From Cryobacterium gelidum (lineage in GTDB: Bacteria > Actinomycetota > Actinomycetes > Actinomycetales > Microbacteriaceae), in contig NZ_SOHL01000003.1 of assembly GCF_004403985.1 (NCBI RefSeq), positions 11,212-75,211 on the forward strand: a stretch of DNA of 64,000 nucleotides, read 5' to 3'. Below the pieces are notes generated by a model. That model did not search any database, was not told where the DNA came from, and saw only the letters and a list, made by a program, of their open reading frames with translations. The position numbers were made by a program, and so were the translations under genes. This document shows positions 20,645 to 30,700 of this stretch, one piece after another. Within the stretch, counting starts at the first letter, position 1. Each line of letters opens with the position of its first letter.

Positions 20645-20917
20645 ATGTCAATTCTTATCGACCAGCCTAGCTGGCCGGCGCACGGAACGGTGTGGGCGCA
20701 CCTCGTGAGCGACTCGAATCTTGACGAACTGCACGCGTTCGCGGAAGCCGCCGGCATTCCCCGGCGAAGTTTCGACCTCGACCACTACGACGTTCCTGAA
20801 ACCCGCTATGGCGACCTCGTCGCGGCCGGGGCGCTCCCCGTAAGCTTTCGCGAGATGATCGTGCGACTGCGCTGCAGCGGGCTGCGCGTGACAGCCCGGG
20901 AACGTCGCGGGCGGTAG
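20645..20917 (+). CDS. DUF4031 domain protein
   Basis: A 90-residue protein beginning MSILIDQPSWPAHGTVWAHL and continuing with SDSNLDELHAFAEAAGIPRR and FDLDHYDVPETRY. This is the DUF4031 family, small proteins widespread in actinobacteria with a conserved Asp/His set that looks catalytic or metal-binding; no function is established. The ATG follows a -10 box by 6 bases, so the mRNA is probably leaderless. It is divergent from rplU. Confidence 0.88.
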   Translation: MSILIDQPSWPAHGTVWAHLVSDSNLDELHAFAEAAGIPRRSFDLDHYDVPETRYGDLVAAGALPVSFREMIVRLRCSGLRVTARERRGR

Positions 20918-20951
20918 CGCCCGCCTGGTCCGCGCGTGGTCATTGCGGCGA

Positions 20952-21398
20952 CTACGGCCACGTGGCATCGAAGCCGAGCACTCTGCGGCGCACCTCACCG
21001 GTCGCTACGTTCACAAACAGGGTCGTCGCATCCGTCGTCTGCGCGCTCACCGGGTATCCGTCAGACGCAGCGGTCTCGCGGTTGGGCACGATGTGCACGG
21101 CCAGGTATTGGTCGTTCGGCGAGAGTTCGAAGCCGACAATGGTTTCTGTAGCGGATGCCGGCAGGTGAACGGTGTAAACCTCAGCGTCCTGCACGAGCGA
21201 CAGGTGCTGGCGCTCGGCGCCGGTCGCCGCGTCGAACCTGGTGACTCCCTGCACGTAACCACCATCTCCACCGGCGAGAAACCGAAGTTGTGCGGTGGAC
21301 TCGGTGGTGCCTTCCACGATCTGCGGCACGATGGTGCGCTCGGTGCCCTGCGAGAGATCGAGCAGATATTGCGGAACGGGCGTCGCCCTAGAGGGCGA
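20952..21398 (-). pseudogene. Probable 3' remnant of a beta-propeller (TolB/WD40-like) gene
   Basis: The frame encodes strands such as YLLDLSQGTERTIVPQIVEG, LRFLAGGDGGYVQGVTRFD, VGFELSPNDQYLAVHIVPN and ATTLFVNVATGEVRRRVLGF. The ELSPNDQYLAV segment is a typical propeller blade. There is no signal peptide, no good start codon with a ribosome-binding site, and only about 2 blades, while whole proteins of this kind are several hundred residues. An in-frame TGA at 21399-21401 closes it upstream. A GTG at 21329 could start a 125-residue peptide. I read it as the C-terminal relic of a longer secreted protein; it lies between rne and the rplU/DUF4031 locus. Confidence 0.5.
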
Positions 21399-21561
21399 TC
21401 AGGCGTCATCGGGATCCTTCGGCTGGACATCGACGGTGCGCACACAAACGGCGAGCACCGCCAACTCCCCGCCGGTGAGGCCGAGGGGCCGTCGCCGCAG
21501 GAGAGGGAGCTGCCCGCCGATTGATTTATCGTCTAACCGGCATCTCGCACCCGGTCTCGAC

Positions 21562-24438
21562 CTAACCGCCGTGCGGCGGCTGGCTGGGTGCCGACGCTGC
21601 CGTCGCCGCGCCGGTCGCGGTCACAATGGCCTGACCGGTGGAGCCGCCGGCGGTCGTGACGCGGCGGCTGCGCGCGCGCCCTTGGCCGGGCAACTTAGGT
21701 TCGGGCAGAGAGTCGAGCACCGAATCGAGCAGCTCGTCGGTGGCCTGCTTGCTCGGACGCCGAGCGGTGCGCGTCGATTTTCTGACCGGAATGTCAAGAA
21801 TATCAACGGATTCCGAATGCTCGGTCGCAGGCGCCCGGGCCGGCACATCCAGTGCTGGCTCAATCACCGGGGCAGCGGATGCCGCCGGTTCGGCCTGCTC
21901 CGTGCCGACCTGCTCCGTGCTGGCCTGCTCCGTGCTGGCCTGCTCGTTGCTGGCCTGGCGGGCGCGGGCCTGTTCAGACCGCGACTGCTGGCCGCGACCA
22001 CCCTGGCCGCGTGAACGCGACTGACGGCCACGCGAGCGCTCGGTGCCTGTTGATTCGGCTCGGTCGGTGGCGTCGTGTTCGGTGCCGGCCTGTTCAGAAC
22101 CGGACTGCTCGGTGCCGGCCTGCTCGGTACCGGCCTGCTCGGTACCGGCCTGCTCAGAACCGGCCTGTTCAGTGCCGGCCTGTTCAGTGCCGGCCTGCTC
22201 AGTACTGGTCGGCTCGGTGGCGACGGGCGTGACCGTCGCGGCTTCAGCCTCCGCTGCAACGGCGGCCTGCGCGGGCACGATCGCGATGGAGCCGGTGCGG
22301 GTGATGGTGCGCGCGGCGATCAGGGCAAGGGCGTGCTTGGCATCTTCGGTAATGCCGTGGGTGCCCTGCCCACTCTTTGGCGCGTCCGACCCGGCGTTGC
22401 TGCCGGAGTACGCATCACGGTTGGCACCGTCACGTTGCGCCGGGTTGTATGCGTTGTCGCGGTTATTGCTTGAACCGTTGTTGCCGCTGCCACCATTGGT
22501 GGCGGCGTTGCTGCCACTCTTGGCACGTGGACGGCGTTCCTGCGGCGGCTGGGCGCTCTGGCGGTGCTTGATGACCGGGTCGTGGTGCACGATGATGCCA
22601 CGGCCAGCGCAGGCCTCGCAGTTTTCGCTGAACGATTCCAGCAGTCCGAGGCCCAGCTTCTTACGCGTCATCTGCACGAGTCCGAGCGAGGTGACCTCGG
22701 CCACCTGGTGCTTGGTGCGGTCCCGGCTGAGGCACTCGATCAGGCGGCGGGACACGAGGTCGCGGTTGCTCTCGAGCACCATGTCGATGAAGTCGACCAC
22801 GATGATGCCGCCGATGTCACGCAGGCGCAGCTGGCGCACGATCTCTTCGGCCGCTTCAAGGTTGTTCTTGGTCACGGTCTCTTCGAGGTTGCCGCCGCTG
22901 CCGACGAACTTGCCCGTGTTGACGTCGACGACGGTCATGGCCTCGGTGCGGTCGATCACGAGGGATCCGCCGGACGGCAGCCAGACCTTGCGGTCGAGGG
23001 CCTTCTCGATCTGCTCCGAGATGCGGAACTCGTCGAAGGCATCGACTTCGCCCTCATAGGTTTCCACGCGCTCAAGCAGGTCGGGAGCGACCTGGCTGAG
23101 GTAGGTCTCAATTGTGGAGCGCACGTCGGGGCCGGAAACGACCATGCGCTGGAAGTCTTCATTGAAGACATCGCGCACGATTTTGACCAGCAGGTCGGGC
23201 TCGCTGTGCAGTTCGGCTGGCGCCTGTGCCGACTCGACCTGCTCGGCGATGCTGGCCCACTGCAGTCGCAGCCGGTCGACGTCGACGGTGAGCTGCTCAT
23301 CGGTAGCTCCCTCGGCGGCGGTGCGCACGATGACGCCCACGTTGTCGGGCAGGACCTCCTTGAGAATCTTCTTCAAGCGGGCACGCTCGGTGTCGGGAAG
23401 CTTGCGGCTGATGCCGTTCATCGACCCGTTGGGCACATAGACGAGGTAGCGACCGGGCAGCGAGACCTGGCTGGTGAGGCGGGCGCCCTTGTGCCCGATC
23501 GGGTCTTTGGTCACCTGCACGAGCACCTTGTCGCCCGGTTTGAGCGCGAGCTCGATGCGGCGAGCCTGGTTGCTGCTGCCGGAGTTCTCGGCGGCTGCGT
23601 CCCAGTCGACTTCACCGGAGTACAGGACAGCATTGCGTCCGCGTCCAATGTCGACGAAGGCGGCTTCCATGCTGGGGAGCACGTTCTGCACGCGGCCGAG
23701 GTAGACGTTACCGATCAGCGAGGCATCCTGGTTCTTCGCGACGTAGTGCTCAACCAGCACGCCGTCCTCGAGCACACCGATCTGGATCTTGTTGTGCTTG
23801 GCACGAACGACCATGAGACGGTCGACGGACTCTCGGCGGGCGAGAAACTCGGCCTCCGTGATCACGGGGCGCCGACGCCCGGCGTCTCGACCGTCGCGAC
23901 GTCGCTGCTTCTTTGCCTCGAGCCGGGTGGACCCTTTGATGCGCTGGGGTTCGGTGATGAGTTCCGGTTCGCGCGCGGCGCGCACCTTGACCACCGTGTT
24001 GGCGGGATCGTCGGTGCCCGAACGGTTCTCGTCGCCGGTGCGGCGACGAGCGCGGCGGCGAACCGTCGTGGCCTCTTCTTCATCGTCGTCGTCGTCGTCC
24101 AGTGGGTGCTGCGGCAGCGAGCGGATGCCCGTGCGCGCTGGCATGGGCAGAATCTCCGGTGCCTGGAACAGCAGGGAGAAGGACGGCCGCACCGGGGCAG
24201 CGGCCCGTTCCGAAGTCGAGTCGTTTGCGGGCGTCGAGTCGTTCATCTGCTGTGCTCCGGTGACGTTGTTGTACTCCGCGATTGTCACCCTGGCCGGCGC
24301 AGGCTCAACTTCGGCGGCCGGCACAGCGGGCATCTCGATCACTGGGGCGACGGTCGGCGCAGACACCTGCGTCTTCCTGGTTGATTTGCGAGTGCCGAAC
24401 AGGCTCTTGCGTTTTTTGTTTTCGTTGTCTTCCACCAT
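21562..24438 (-). CDS. rne: Ribonuclease E/G family protein
   Basis: A 958-residue RNase E/G, the endonuclease of RNA decay and rRNA processing. The order is: disordered N-terminal extension (1-200) with an acidic run; S1 domain about 215-305; catalytic region with VVDVNTGKF (D505) and VVDFIDMVLE (D549, D552, metal site); zinc-link NCEACAGRG (C607, C610); then a disordered C-terminal region. The C-terminus has two pentapeptide repeat tracts of the T/S-E-Q-A-G type (residues 746-790 and 821-850) separated by an Arg/Gly-rich RNA-binding-like stretch. The ATG at 24438 has AGGAG 10 bases upstream. The upstream leader is long and able to fold. Confidence 0.93.
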   Translation of the reverse strand: MVEDNENKKRKSLFGTRKSTRKTQVSAPTVAPVIEMPAVPAAEVEPAPARVTIAEYNNVTGAQQMNDSTPANDSTSERAAAPVRPSFSLLFQAPEILPMPARTGIRSLPQHPLDDDDDDEEEATTVRRRARRRTGDENRSGTDDPANTVVKVRAAREPELITEPQRIKGSTRLEAKKQRRRDGRDAGRRRPVITEAEFLARRESVDRLMVVRAKHNKIQIGVLEDGVLVEHYVAKNQDASLIGNVYLGRVQNVLPSMEAAFVDIGRGRNAVLYSGEVDWDAAAENSGSSNQARRIELALKPGDKVLVQVTKDPIGHKGARLTSQVSLPGRYLVYVPNGSMNGISRKLPDTERARLKKILKEVLPDNVGVIVRTAAEGATDEQLTVDVDRLRLQWASIAEQVESAQAPAELHSEPDLLVKIVRDVFNEDFQRMVVSGPDVRSTIETYLSQVAPDLLERVETYEGEVDAFDEFRISEQIEKALDRKVWLPSGGSLVIDRTEAMTVVDVNTGKFVGSGGNLEETVTKNNLEAAEEIVRQLRLRDIGGIIVVDFIDMVLESNRDLVSRRLIECLSRDRTKHQVAEVTSLGLVQMTRKKLGLGLLESFSENCEACAGRGIIVHHDPVIKHRQSAQPPQERRPRAKSGSNAATNGGSGNNGSSNNRDNAYNPAQRDGANRDAYSGSNAGSDAPKSGQGTHGITEDAKHALALIAARTITRTGSIAIVPAQAAVAAEAEAATVTPVATEPTSTEQAGTEQAGTEQAGSEQAGTEQAGTEQAGTEQSGSEQAGTEHDATDRAESTGTERSRGRQSRSRGQGGRGQQSRSEQARARQASNEQASTEQASTEQVGTEQAEPAASAAPVIEPALDVPARAPATEHSESVDILDIPVRKSTRTARRPSKQATDELLDSVLDSLPEPKLPGQGRARSRRVTTAGGSTGQAIVTATGAATAASAPSQPPHGG
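21889..21978 (-). repeat. 15-bp repeat tract B in rne (pentads, six units)
   Basis: Encodes SEQAR, ARQAS, NEQAS, TEQAS, TEQVG, TEQAE. These are more diverged versions of the same 15-bp unit as the tract at 22069-22203. Confidence 0.8.
22069..22203 (-). repeat. 15-bp repeat tract A in rne (pentads, nine units)
   Basis: Nine consecutive 15-bp units encode mostly TEQAG or SEQAG. Units differ at synonymous sites only slightly, so the array is young. Being in multiples of 3, it can gain or lose units without frameshift. Confidence 0.9.
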
Positions 24439-24754
24439 CACTGGTGCGCTCCTTGACCGCTGTGGATGACCGCGCCATCCACCGGTTACTCTCTCGTGCG
24501 AGGTCCTCACCTTCGTAAAAACCTCGCGAATGTTTTACTGCGGCAACCGGCTCTGACCCCTGTTAGTGCTCGGGGACTGTGCTCTGGCTGCTAATACTTC
24601 GGGTCGTGGGACCCTTCTACTGGGCGACTGTTGCCCATTAAGCTCTGTACTCATTAAGCACTGTGGCGTCTGCTTGAGCGCGGCCCAACGACTACGACTG
24701 ATTATCGCATGTAATCGCACAAAGCCACGCCGCACGAGTGGCATAATCGCAAGA
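24439..24754. other. Intergenic region between rne and VKOR gene, foldable rne leader
   Basis: No gene is seen in 316 bp. Several stems are present: GCGAGGT with ACCTCGC (24498-24504 and 24521-24527), GGGTC/GACCC (24601-24605 and 24610-24614) and GGGC/GCCC (24622-24625 and 24633-24636). A short direct repeat of cattaagc occurs near 24635 and 24652. On the minus strand this is the rne 5' leader, where autoregulatory cleavage would be expected by analogy with E. coli rne; that is inference. Confidence 0.5.
24742..24747 (+). promoter_or_regulatory. -10 box for leaderless VKOR gene
   Basis: CATAAT lies 7 bases before the GTG at 24755 and no Shine-Dalgarno is present. Confidence 0.45.
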
Positions 24755-25354
24755 GTGCCAGAGACAGAGCATTCTCCGCGACCAACCGGCCTGGCCAGTT
24801 TCCTGATCCTCGCCGGGTTCATCGCGTTTGCAGCGGCATTCGCCCTGACGCTCGACAAGATCCACCTCCTGGAAGATCCGAACGCTCAACTGAGCTGTAG
24901 CTTCAGCGTTCTCATTGGCTGCGCGACCAATCTTGCCTCCCCGCAGGGTGCCGTTCTGGGCTTTCCGAATCCGCTGATCGGGCTCGCCGCCTGGAGCGTC
25001 GTCATCACGATCGGTATGGCGATCCTGGCCGGGGCCAAATTTACCCGCTGGTTCTGGGTCGGCCTGAACCTCGGCATGCTCGCGGCGATGGTCTTCGTGA
25101 TCTGGTTGATCGGACAGAGCATTTTCGTGCTCGATGTGCTGTGCCCGTGGTGCATGGTGACTTGGGCGGTGACTATTCCGGCCTTTCTAGCCGTGACCCT
25201 GTACAACTTCACGGTGGGAAACCTGCCGGGCGGCGCATCCGTTCGCCGCGTCGCCGAGGCCGCCTATTCCTGGATATTCGTCATCACCATCGTCTGCTAC
25301 ATCGTGTTCTTCGTCGTCGCGCAGGTCAACATGGACGTGTTGAACCGTTTGTAG
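24755..25354 (+). CDS. Vitamin K epoxide reductase family protein
   Basis: A 199-residue integral membrane VKOR-type quinone-linked disulfide oxidoreductase, which reoxidises DsbA-like partners. It has five hydrophobic segments. The first redox region is LSCSFSVLIGCATN with two Cys, followed by a conserved Ser and GFPNPLIGLAAWSV. The active CxxC is VLCPWCMVTW. The GTG at 24755 is chosen because the family begins there, though the frame is open upstream; the likely leaderless promoter supports it. It is convergent with ndk, with a shared hairpin between them. Confidence 0.92.
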   Translation: MPETEHSPRPTGLASFLILAGFIAFAAAFALTLDKIHLLEDPNAQLSCSFSVLIGCATNLASPQGAVLGFPNPLIGLAAWSVVITIGMAILAGAKFTRWFWVGLNLGMLAAMVFVIWLIGQSIFVLDVLCPWCMVTWAVTIPAFLAVTLYNFTVGNLPGGASVRRVAEAAYSWIFVITIVCYIVFFVVAQVNMDVLNRL

Positions 25355-25389
25355 GCCAGGCGAGTCGCGGCGCTGCCTAAACACGAATC

Positions 25390-25415
25390 GCCCCGCCTCA
25401 TAGCCGAGACGGGGC
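25390..25415. terminator. Hairpin between VKOR gene and ndk
   Basis: GCCCCGCCTC (25390-25399) pairs with GAGACGGGGC (25406-25415) with one mismatch. It lies between convergent genes and probably ends both transcripts; the U tract is weak on each side. Confidence 0.65.
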
Positions 25416-25428
25416 AATCCAGATTGGG

Positions 25429-25851
25429 TCAGTCGAACCAGAGGGCAAGCTCGCGAGCGGCGGATTCGGGCGAATCTGAGCCGTGCACGATATTCTGCTG
25501 AACCTTGGCGCCCCAGTCGCGACCGAGGTCGCCGCGGATAGTGCCGGGCGCGGCGGTGGTGGGGTCTGTCGTGCCGGCCAGGGCACGGAAGCCCTCGATG
25601 ACGCGGTTGCCAGCGATGCGGAACGCGACGATGGGGCCGCTTTCCATGAAATCCACGAGGGGTTCATAGAACGGCTTGCCCGCGTGCTCGGCGTAGTGCG
25701 CGGCGAGCAGCGAGCGGTCGGGTTCGACCAGCTTCACGTCGACGAGGGAGTATCCCTTGGCCTCGATGCGGCGCAGGATCTCGCCGGTCAGGTTGCGGGC
25801 AACGCCGTCGGGCTTGACCAAAACGAGGGTTTCTTCGACCTTGGTGTTCAT
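25429..25851 (-). CDS. ndk: Nucleoside diphosphate kinase
   Basis: A 140-residue NDK that transfers phosphate from NTPs to NDPs. It has ETLVLVKPDGVARNLTGEIL, the TDPTTAAPGTIRGDLGR stretch and the catalytic His in NIVHGSDSPESAARE. The length is standard. Its ATG overlaps the stop of the DUF4233 gene by 4 bp, ending the ileS-folC-DUF4233-ndk coupled set. Confidence 0.97.
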   Translation of the reverse strand: MNTKVEETLVLVKPDGVARNLTGEILRRIEAKGYSLVDVKLVEPDRSLLAAHYAEHAGKPFYEPLVDFMESGPIVAFRIAGNRVIEGFRALAGTTDPTTAAPGTIRGDLGRDWGAKVQQNIVHGSDSPESAARELALWFD

Positions 25852-26225
25852 TCAATCTCCTTGTGCTGATCTGGATGCGTGTGATCTATTCGTGAACCGG
25901 TGATCATGCAGTAGGTCCACATGGCGGCAAACAGGCCGCCAACGAAAAACATGGCCGGGGTGATGAACCCGGTAGCTATGATGATCGCCTGCATCAGCCA
26001 GCCAATCGGGTAGGACCAGCGAAAGCGCAGCAGTCCGATCAGGACGATCATGGCCAGGCAGAGCAGCACGCCGCCGATGATGACGGCGAGCGGCGAAACG
26101 GGGCCGGGTTCCGTCGCGACAGACACGAGGCCGAGGGTGACGACGGCGCCGAGGAAGACGACGATCGTCTCGAAGCCGAGCAGGATGGTGGCGAGGCTGC
26201 GCGTGACCGAGCGAGGACCGCTCAT
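25848..26225 (-). CDS. DUF4233 membrane protein
   Basis: A 125-residue protein with four hydrophobic segments (LATILLGFETIVVFLGAVVT, PLAVIIGGVLLCLAMIVLIG, YPIGWLMQAIIIATGFITPA and FFVGGLFAAMWTYCMITG). The family sits between folC and ndk in most Actinobacteria and has no known activity. The start at 26225 overlaps the folC stop by 4 bp; an alternative 12 bp upstream exists. Its end overlaps ndk. Confidence 0.88.
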   Translation of the reverse strand: MSGPRSVTRSLATILLGFETIVVFLGAVVTLGLVSVATEPGPVSPLAVIIGGVLLCLAMIVLIGLLRFRWSYPIGWLMQAIIIATGFITPAMFFVGGLFAAMWTYCMITGSRIDHTHPDQHKEIE

Positions 26226-27700
26226 TTCTCCATCCACTCACCGGCGGCGGCGAGGGTGATCGCTTCACCGACGAGTACGATCGACCCGGTGACGAGCACG
26301 GCACGCTTGGGGGCCTCGGCGGCCCACTCGCGGGCGCTGTCGAGGGCGCCGGCCAGGTCGTCGAATCGGAAGGTGACCTCATCGCTGGTCCACTCGGCGA
26401 TGTTGTCGGCGAGGTCGTCCATGCGCACGGCGCGCTCGGAGTGCGGCTCCGTGACGTAGAACCGGTCGACCTGGGGGGCGAGGGCTGCGATGATGCCCCG
26501 AGCGTCCTTGTCCGCAAGGATCCCGACAACCACGGCGATGTCATCGAAATCGAAGTAGTCCTCGAGGGCGGCGGCGAGGGCGCCGGCGCTGTGCGGGTTG
26601 TGCGCGGCGTCTACGAGCACGGTCGGTTCAATGCCGACGAGCTGCAAGCGACCGGGCGAGGTCGCCGTGCCGAGGCCTTCGGCGAGCAGGTCGCCGACCA
26701 GCGCCTGGCTGCCCGCGCCGAGGAACGACTCGACGGCGGCGATGGCAAGCGCCGCATTGTGGGCCTGGTGGGTGCCGTACAGCGGGAGGAACAGGTCCGT
26801 GTAGGTGCCGGCGAGACCGCGCACCGAGATGACCTGCCCGCCGACAGCGACGGTACTCGAAATAAGTTCGAAGCCCTCGTTTTCGCGGGCGAGCGTTGCC
26901 TCGCTCAGCTCGGCGGCACGGTCGAGTTCGGCCTGCACGTCGGCGCTCTGCGCTGCGGAGACAACGGAAGCTGCCGGCTTGATGATGCCGCTCTTGGTGC
27001 GGGCGATCTCGGCGACGGTCTTGCCGAGGCGCAGGGTGTGGTCGAGCGCGATCGGAGTGAACACCGCGACCTGTCCATCGGCAACGTTGGTGGAGTCCCA
27101 CTCGCCGCCCATGCCGACCTCGACCACGGCCACATCCACCGGCGCGTCAGCGAAGCAGGCGTACGCGAGCACGGTGAGCGCCTCGAAGAAGGTCAGCGGC
27201 ATTTCGCCGGCGGCGTCGAGTTCGGCGTCGACGAGCTGTAGGTAGGGCTGGATGTCGGCCCAGTTAGCGGCGAGGATCTGATCACTGATCGGTTCGCCGT
27301 CGATGACGATGCGCTCGTTCAGCCGCACCAGATGCGGGCTGGTGAGCAGGCCGGTGCGCAGCCCGTAGGCCCGAACAATGCTCTCGACCAAGCGACTCGT
27401 GCTGGTTTTGCCGTTGGTTCCGGCCACGTGAATGATCGGGTACGAGGTCTGCGGGTCACCGAGAAAATCGAGGGCGCGCCGGGTAGGCGCTAGGCGCGGT
27501 TGCGGCTGGGCCTCCCCCACACGCTGCATGAGTTCGGCGAAGACGGCGTCTCCGGCCTCGCGGAAGGCATCGAGCGGGGCCGGCTGGTTCATCGGCTCCT
27601 CCTCGTCGCCGCGCCCGGTTATGTTCTTCCAGTCGGTACTGTCGTCGGCGGGCGTGCCGTCGGCGGGCGTGCCGCCGGTGGGGGTGTCGTTCTCAGACAA
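26222..27700 (-). CDS. folC: Folylpolyglutamate synthase / dihydrofolate synthase
   Basis: A 492-residue Mur-ligase-like enzyme that adds glutamate to folates (and to dihydropteroate if bifunctional). It has [20 protein letters not shown] (P loop), [49 protein letters not shown] and [12 protein letters not shown]. The first 35 residues are extra, low-complexity and Thr/Pro/Ala/Asp-rich, with two GTPAD repeats; translation may start further in (Met at residue 37). It overlaps the ileS end by 8 bp. Confidence 0.94.
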   Translation of the reverse strand: MSENDTPTGGTPADGTPADDSTDWKNITGRGDEEEPMNQPAPLDAFREAGDAVFAELMQRVGEAQPQPRLAPTRRALDFLGDPQTSYPIIHVAGTNGKTSTSRLVESIVRAYGLRTGLLTSPHLVRLNERIVIDGEPISDQILAANWADIQPYLQLVDAELDAAGEMPLTFFEALTVLAYACFADAPVDVAVVEVGMGGEWDSTNVADGQVAVFTPIALDHTLRLGKTVAEIARTKSGIIKPAASVVSAAQSADVQAELDRAAELSEATLARENEGFELISSTVAVGGQVISVRGLAGTYTDLFLPLYGTHQAHNAALAIAAVESFLGAGSQALVGDLLAEGLGTATSPGRLQLVGIEPTVLVDAAHNPHSAGALAAALEDYFDFDDIAVVVGILADKDARGIIAALAPQVDRFYVTEPHSERAVRMDDLADNIAEWTSDEVTFRFDDLAGALDSAREWAAEAPKRAVLVTGSIVLVGEAITLAAAGEWMEK

Positions 27701-30700
27701 GGATGGCTCCGTTCACGCGTGCGACGGCCACGATGACGGCGCCCAGATTGACATAGTGGTCGGCTTCGAATCGTACGTAGTGTTCGACGGGAGCGCCGAC
27801 CCGGGCTTCGAGCCACTCTGACGGCAACTGGGCGGCAATCTTCCCGGTCGACGGGCGATGGGTGGAAAAGCTCGTAGCGAGGGTTTCTGCGGCCACGTTG
27901 ACCCCGAGGGCACGGTCGAAGGAATCGGCATCCGCTTCGCTCTCAAACACCAGGTCGAGACGGATGCGGTCGCTCACCGAAAAACCGGCCGACTTGCGGG
28001 TGTCTTGCACGGCTCGAATGAGGTCACGGGCGAAGCCCTCAGCCTCGAGTTCAGGCGTGGTGCTCGTCGCGAGGAGCGCGAAACCGCCGCCGGGCAGCAG
28101 AGCCAGCGCGGCCTCTCCGTCACCGGTTTCGCTGTTCGCCTCGAGGGTCAGTTCGAATTCGCTCGGCTCGAGGGCGATGCCGCCGGCAGTGACGACGCCG
28201 TCGATCTCGCTCCAGTCTCCGGCGCGGGCGGCCTTGATGACCTGCTGTACCTGCTTGCCGAGACGCGGTCCGGCGGCGCGGGCGTTCACGACCAGCTTGC
28301 TCGTGACACCGTAGGCGGCGGCGCTGTCGTCTTCGAGCTCGATCAGGGTGACCGTCTTCACGTTGAGTTCGTCGCGGAGGATGCCGACGAAGGGCGTCAG
28401 TGCCTCGGTGTTGTCGGTGACGACGGTGAGGTTGGTCAGCGGCAGGCGCACCCGCAGGCCGGCCTGCTTGCGAAGCGACAGCACGGTGGAACTGATCAGG
28501 CGCACCTGATCCATCGCGGTGACCAAAACGTCGTCGGCGGGAAACAGTGTGACATCAGGCCAGTCTTCAAGGTGCACGCTGCGGCCGCCGGTGAGGCCCT
28601 GCCAGATGCGCTCGGTCACGAGGGGCAACAGCGGGGCAGCGACGCGGCAGACCGTTTCGAGAACGGTGTAGAGGGTGTCGAAGGCCTGGTGGGCGGTGGC
28701 CCCTTCAGGGGCTCCGCCCCAGAACCGGTCGCGCGACCGCCGCACATACCAGTTGGTGAGTACGTCGGCGAAGTCACGCAGGCGCGCGGCGGCAACGGTG
28801 CTGTCGAGTGCTTCGAGGTCGTTCGTGACGCCGACGATCAGATCGCGGGTCCTGGCGAGCAGGTAGCGGTCCAGCACGTCGGTGGAATCGGTGCGCCAGG
28901 TGGCGTCGTAGCCCGCGGACCTCCCGGCATCCGCACCGGAGGCGTTGGCATAGAGGGAGAAGAAATACCAGGTGCTCCACAGCGGCAGCATGAGCTGACG
29001 GGCCCCCTCGCGGATGCCTTCCTCGGTGACGACAAGGTTTCCGCCGCGCAGCACCGGTGAGCTCATCAGGAACCAGCGCATGGCGTCGGCGCCGTCGCGG
29101 TCGAAGACCTCATTGACGTCGGGGTAATTGCGCAGCGACTTGCTCATCTTCTGGCCGTCGTTGCCGAGCACGATGCCGTGGCTGACCACGTTTTTGAACG
29201 CTGGTCGGTCGAACAGTGCAGTAGAGAGCACGTGCAGCAGGTAGAACCAGCCGCGGGTCTGCCCGATGTACTCGACGATGAAGTCGGCCGGGTTGTGCGC
29301 TTCGAACCATTCCCGGTTCTCGAATGGATAGTGCACCTGGGCGAAGGGCATCGAGCCGGAGTCGAACCAGACGTCGAGCACGTCATCGATGCGGCGCATC
29401 ATGGACTGGCCGGTGGGGTCGTCAGGGTTCGGCCGGGTGAGTTCGTCAATATAGGGGCGATGCAGGTCGGTGGGGCGCACGCCGAAGTCCGCCTCGAGCT
29501 CGTCGAGCGAGCCGTAGACATCCGTTCGGGGGTAATCGGGGTTGTCACTCTTCCAGACCGGGATGGGCGAGCCCCAGTACCGATTGCGGCTGATCGACCA
29601 GTCGCGGGCGTTGCCGATCCACTTGCCGAACTGGCCGTCCTTGACGTTTTCGGGAACCCAGTTCACCTCCTGGTTGAGTTCGACCATGCGCGGGCGGAAG
29701 TCGGTGACGCGCACGAACCAGCTCGACACGGCCTTATAGATGAGCGGGTTGCGGCAACGCCAGCAGTGCGGGTAGGAGTGCTCGTAGCTGGCCTGGCGCA
29801 GCAGCCGGCCGTTGGCTTTGAGCAACGCGGTGAGCGGCTTGTTGGCGTCGCTCCAGAGCTGACCGGCCACTTCAGGAATGTCACTCAGAAACTTTCCGCC
29901 GTCGTCGAGCGAGAGGATGACGGGGATTCCTGCGGCCTCACCGATCTTCTGGTCCTCTTCGCCGTAGGCGGGCGCCTGGTGCACGATGCCGGTGCCGTCG
30001 CTCGTGGTGACATAGTCGGCGACGAGGATGCGCCACGCGTTCTGGGTGCCCCAGATCGATGCGTCGGCGTAGTAGTCGAACAGGCGGTCGTAGGAGACCC
30101 CATCGAGTTCGCTGCCGAGCACGGTGCGCGATACGGCAGCGGATGCCTCCGCTGCATTCTCGTAGCCGAGGTCTTTCGCGTAGTTGCCGACCAGGTCGAT
30201 CGCGATGAGGTATTCGGCGCCGAGTACTTCTACCGAACCTTGCAGGGCGGTGGCCGACGAATCGGTGCCCTCGCGCAGCACCTCAGCGTCGGGCGTGCCG
30301 TTCGGGCCGGCTGGCACCACGGCGTAGACAATTGCGGGGCCTACGGCGAGCGCGAAGTTCGTCGGCAGCGTCCACGGGGTCGTGGTCCAGGCCAGGGCCC
30401 GGACCGCTGTGAGGCCAAGCGCTTCGGCTTTGGCGCCGATCAGCGGAAAGGTGACCGTGACGGTCTGGTCCTGGCGCATCTTGTAGACATCGTCGTCCAT
30501 GCGCAGTTCGTGATTGGAGAGCGGGGTCTGGTCGCGCCAGCAGTACGGCAGTACCCGGTAGCCCTCATAGGCGAGGCCCTTGGTGTGCAGCTTCTTGAAC
30601 GCCCAGATCACCGACTCCATGAATGTGATGTCGAGGGTCTTGTAATCGTTGTCGAAGTCGACCCAGCGGGCCTGGCGAGTGACGTACTCTTCCCAGTCCT

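Noticed and set aside
21889-22203. Repeats as a CRISPR array
   Set aside because: Units are contiguous 15-bp coding repeats without spacers, inside rne.
22564-24384. Long plus-strand frame antisense to rne
   Set aside because: Its sequence is an antisense reading of the conserved RNase E domain.
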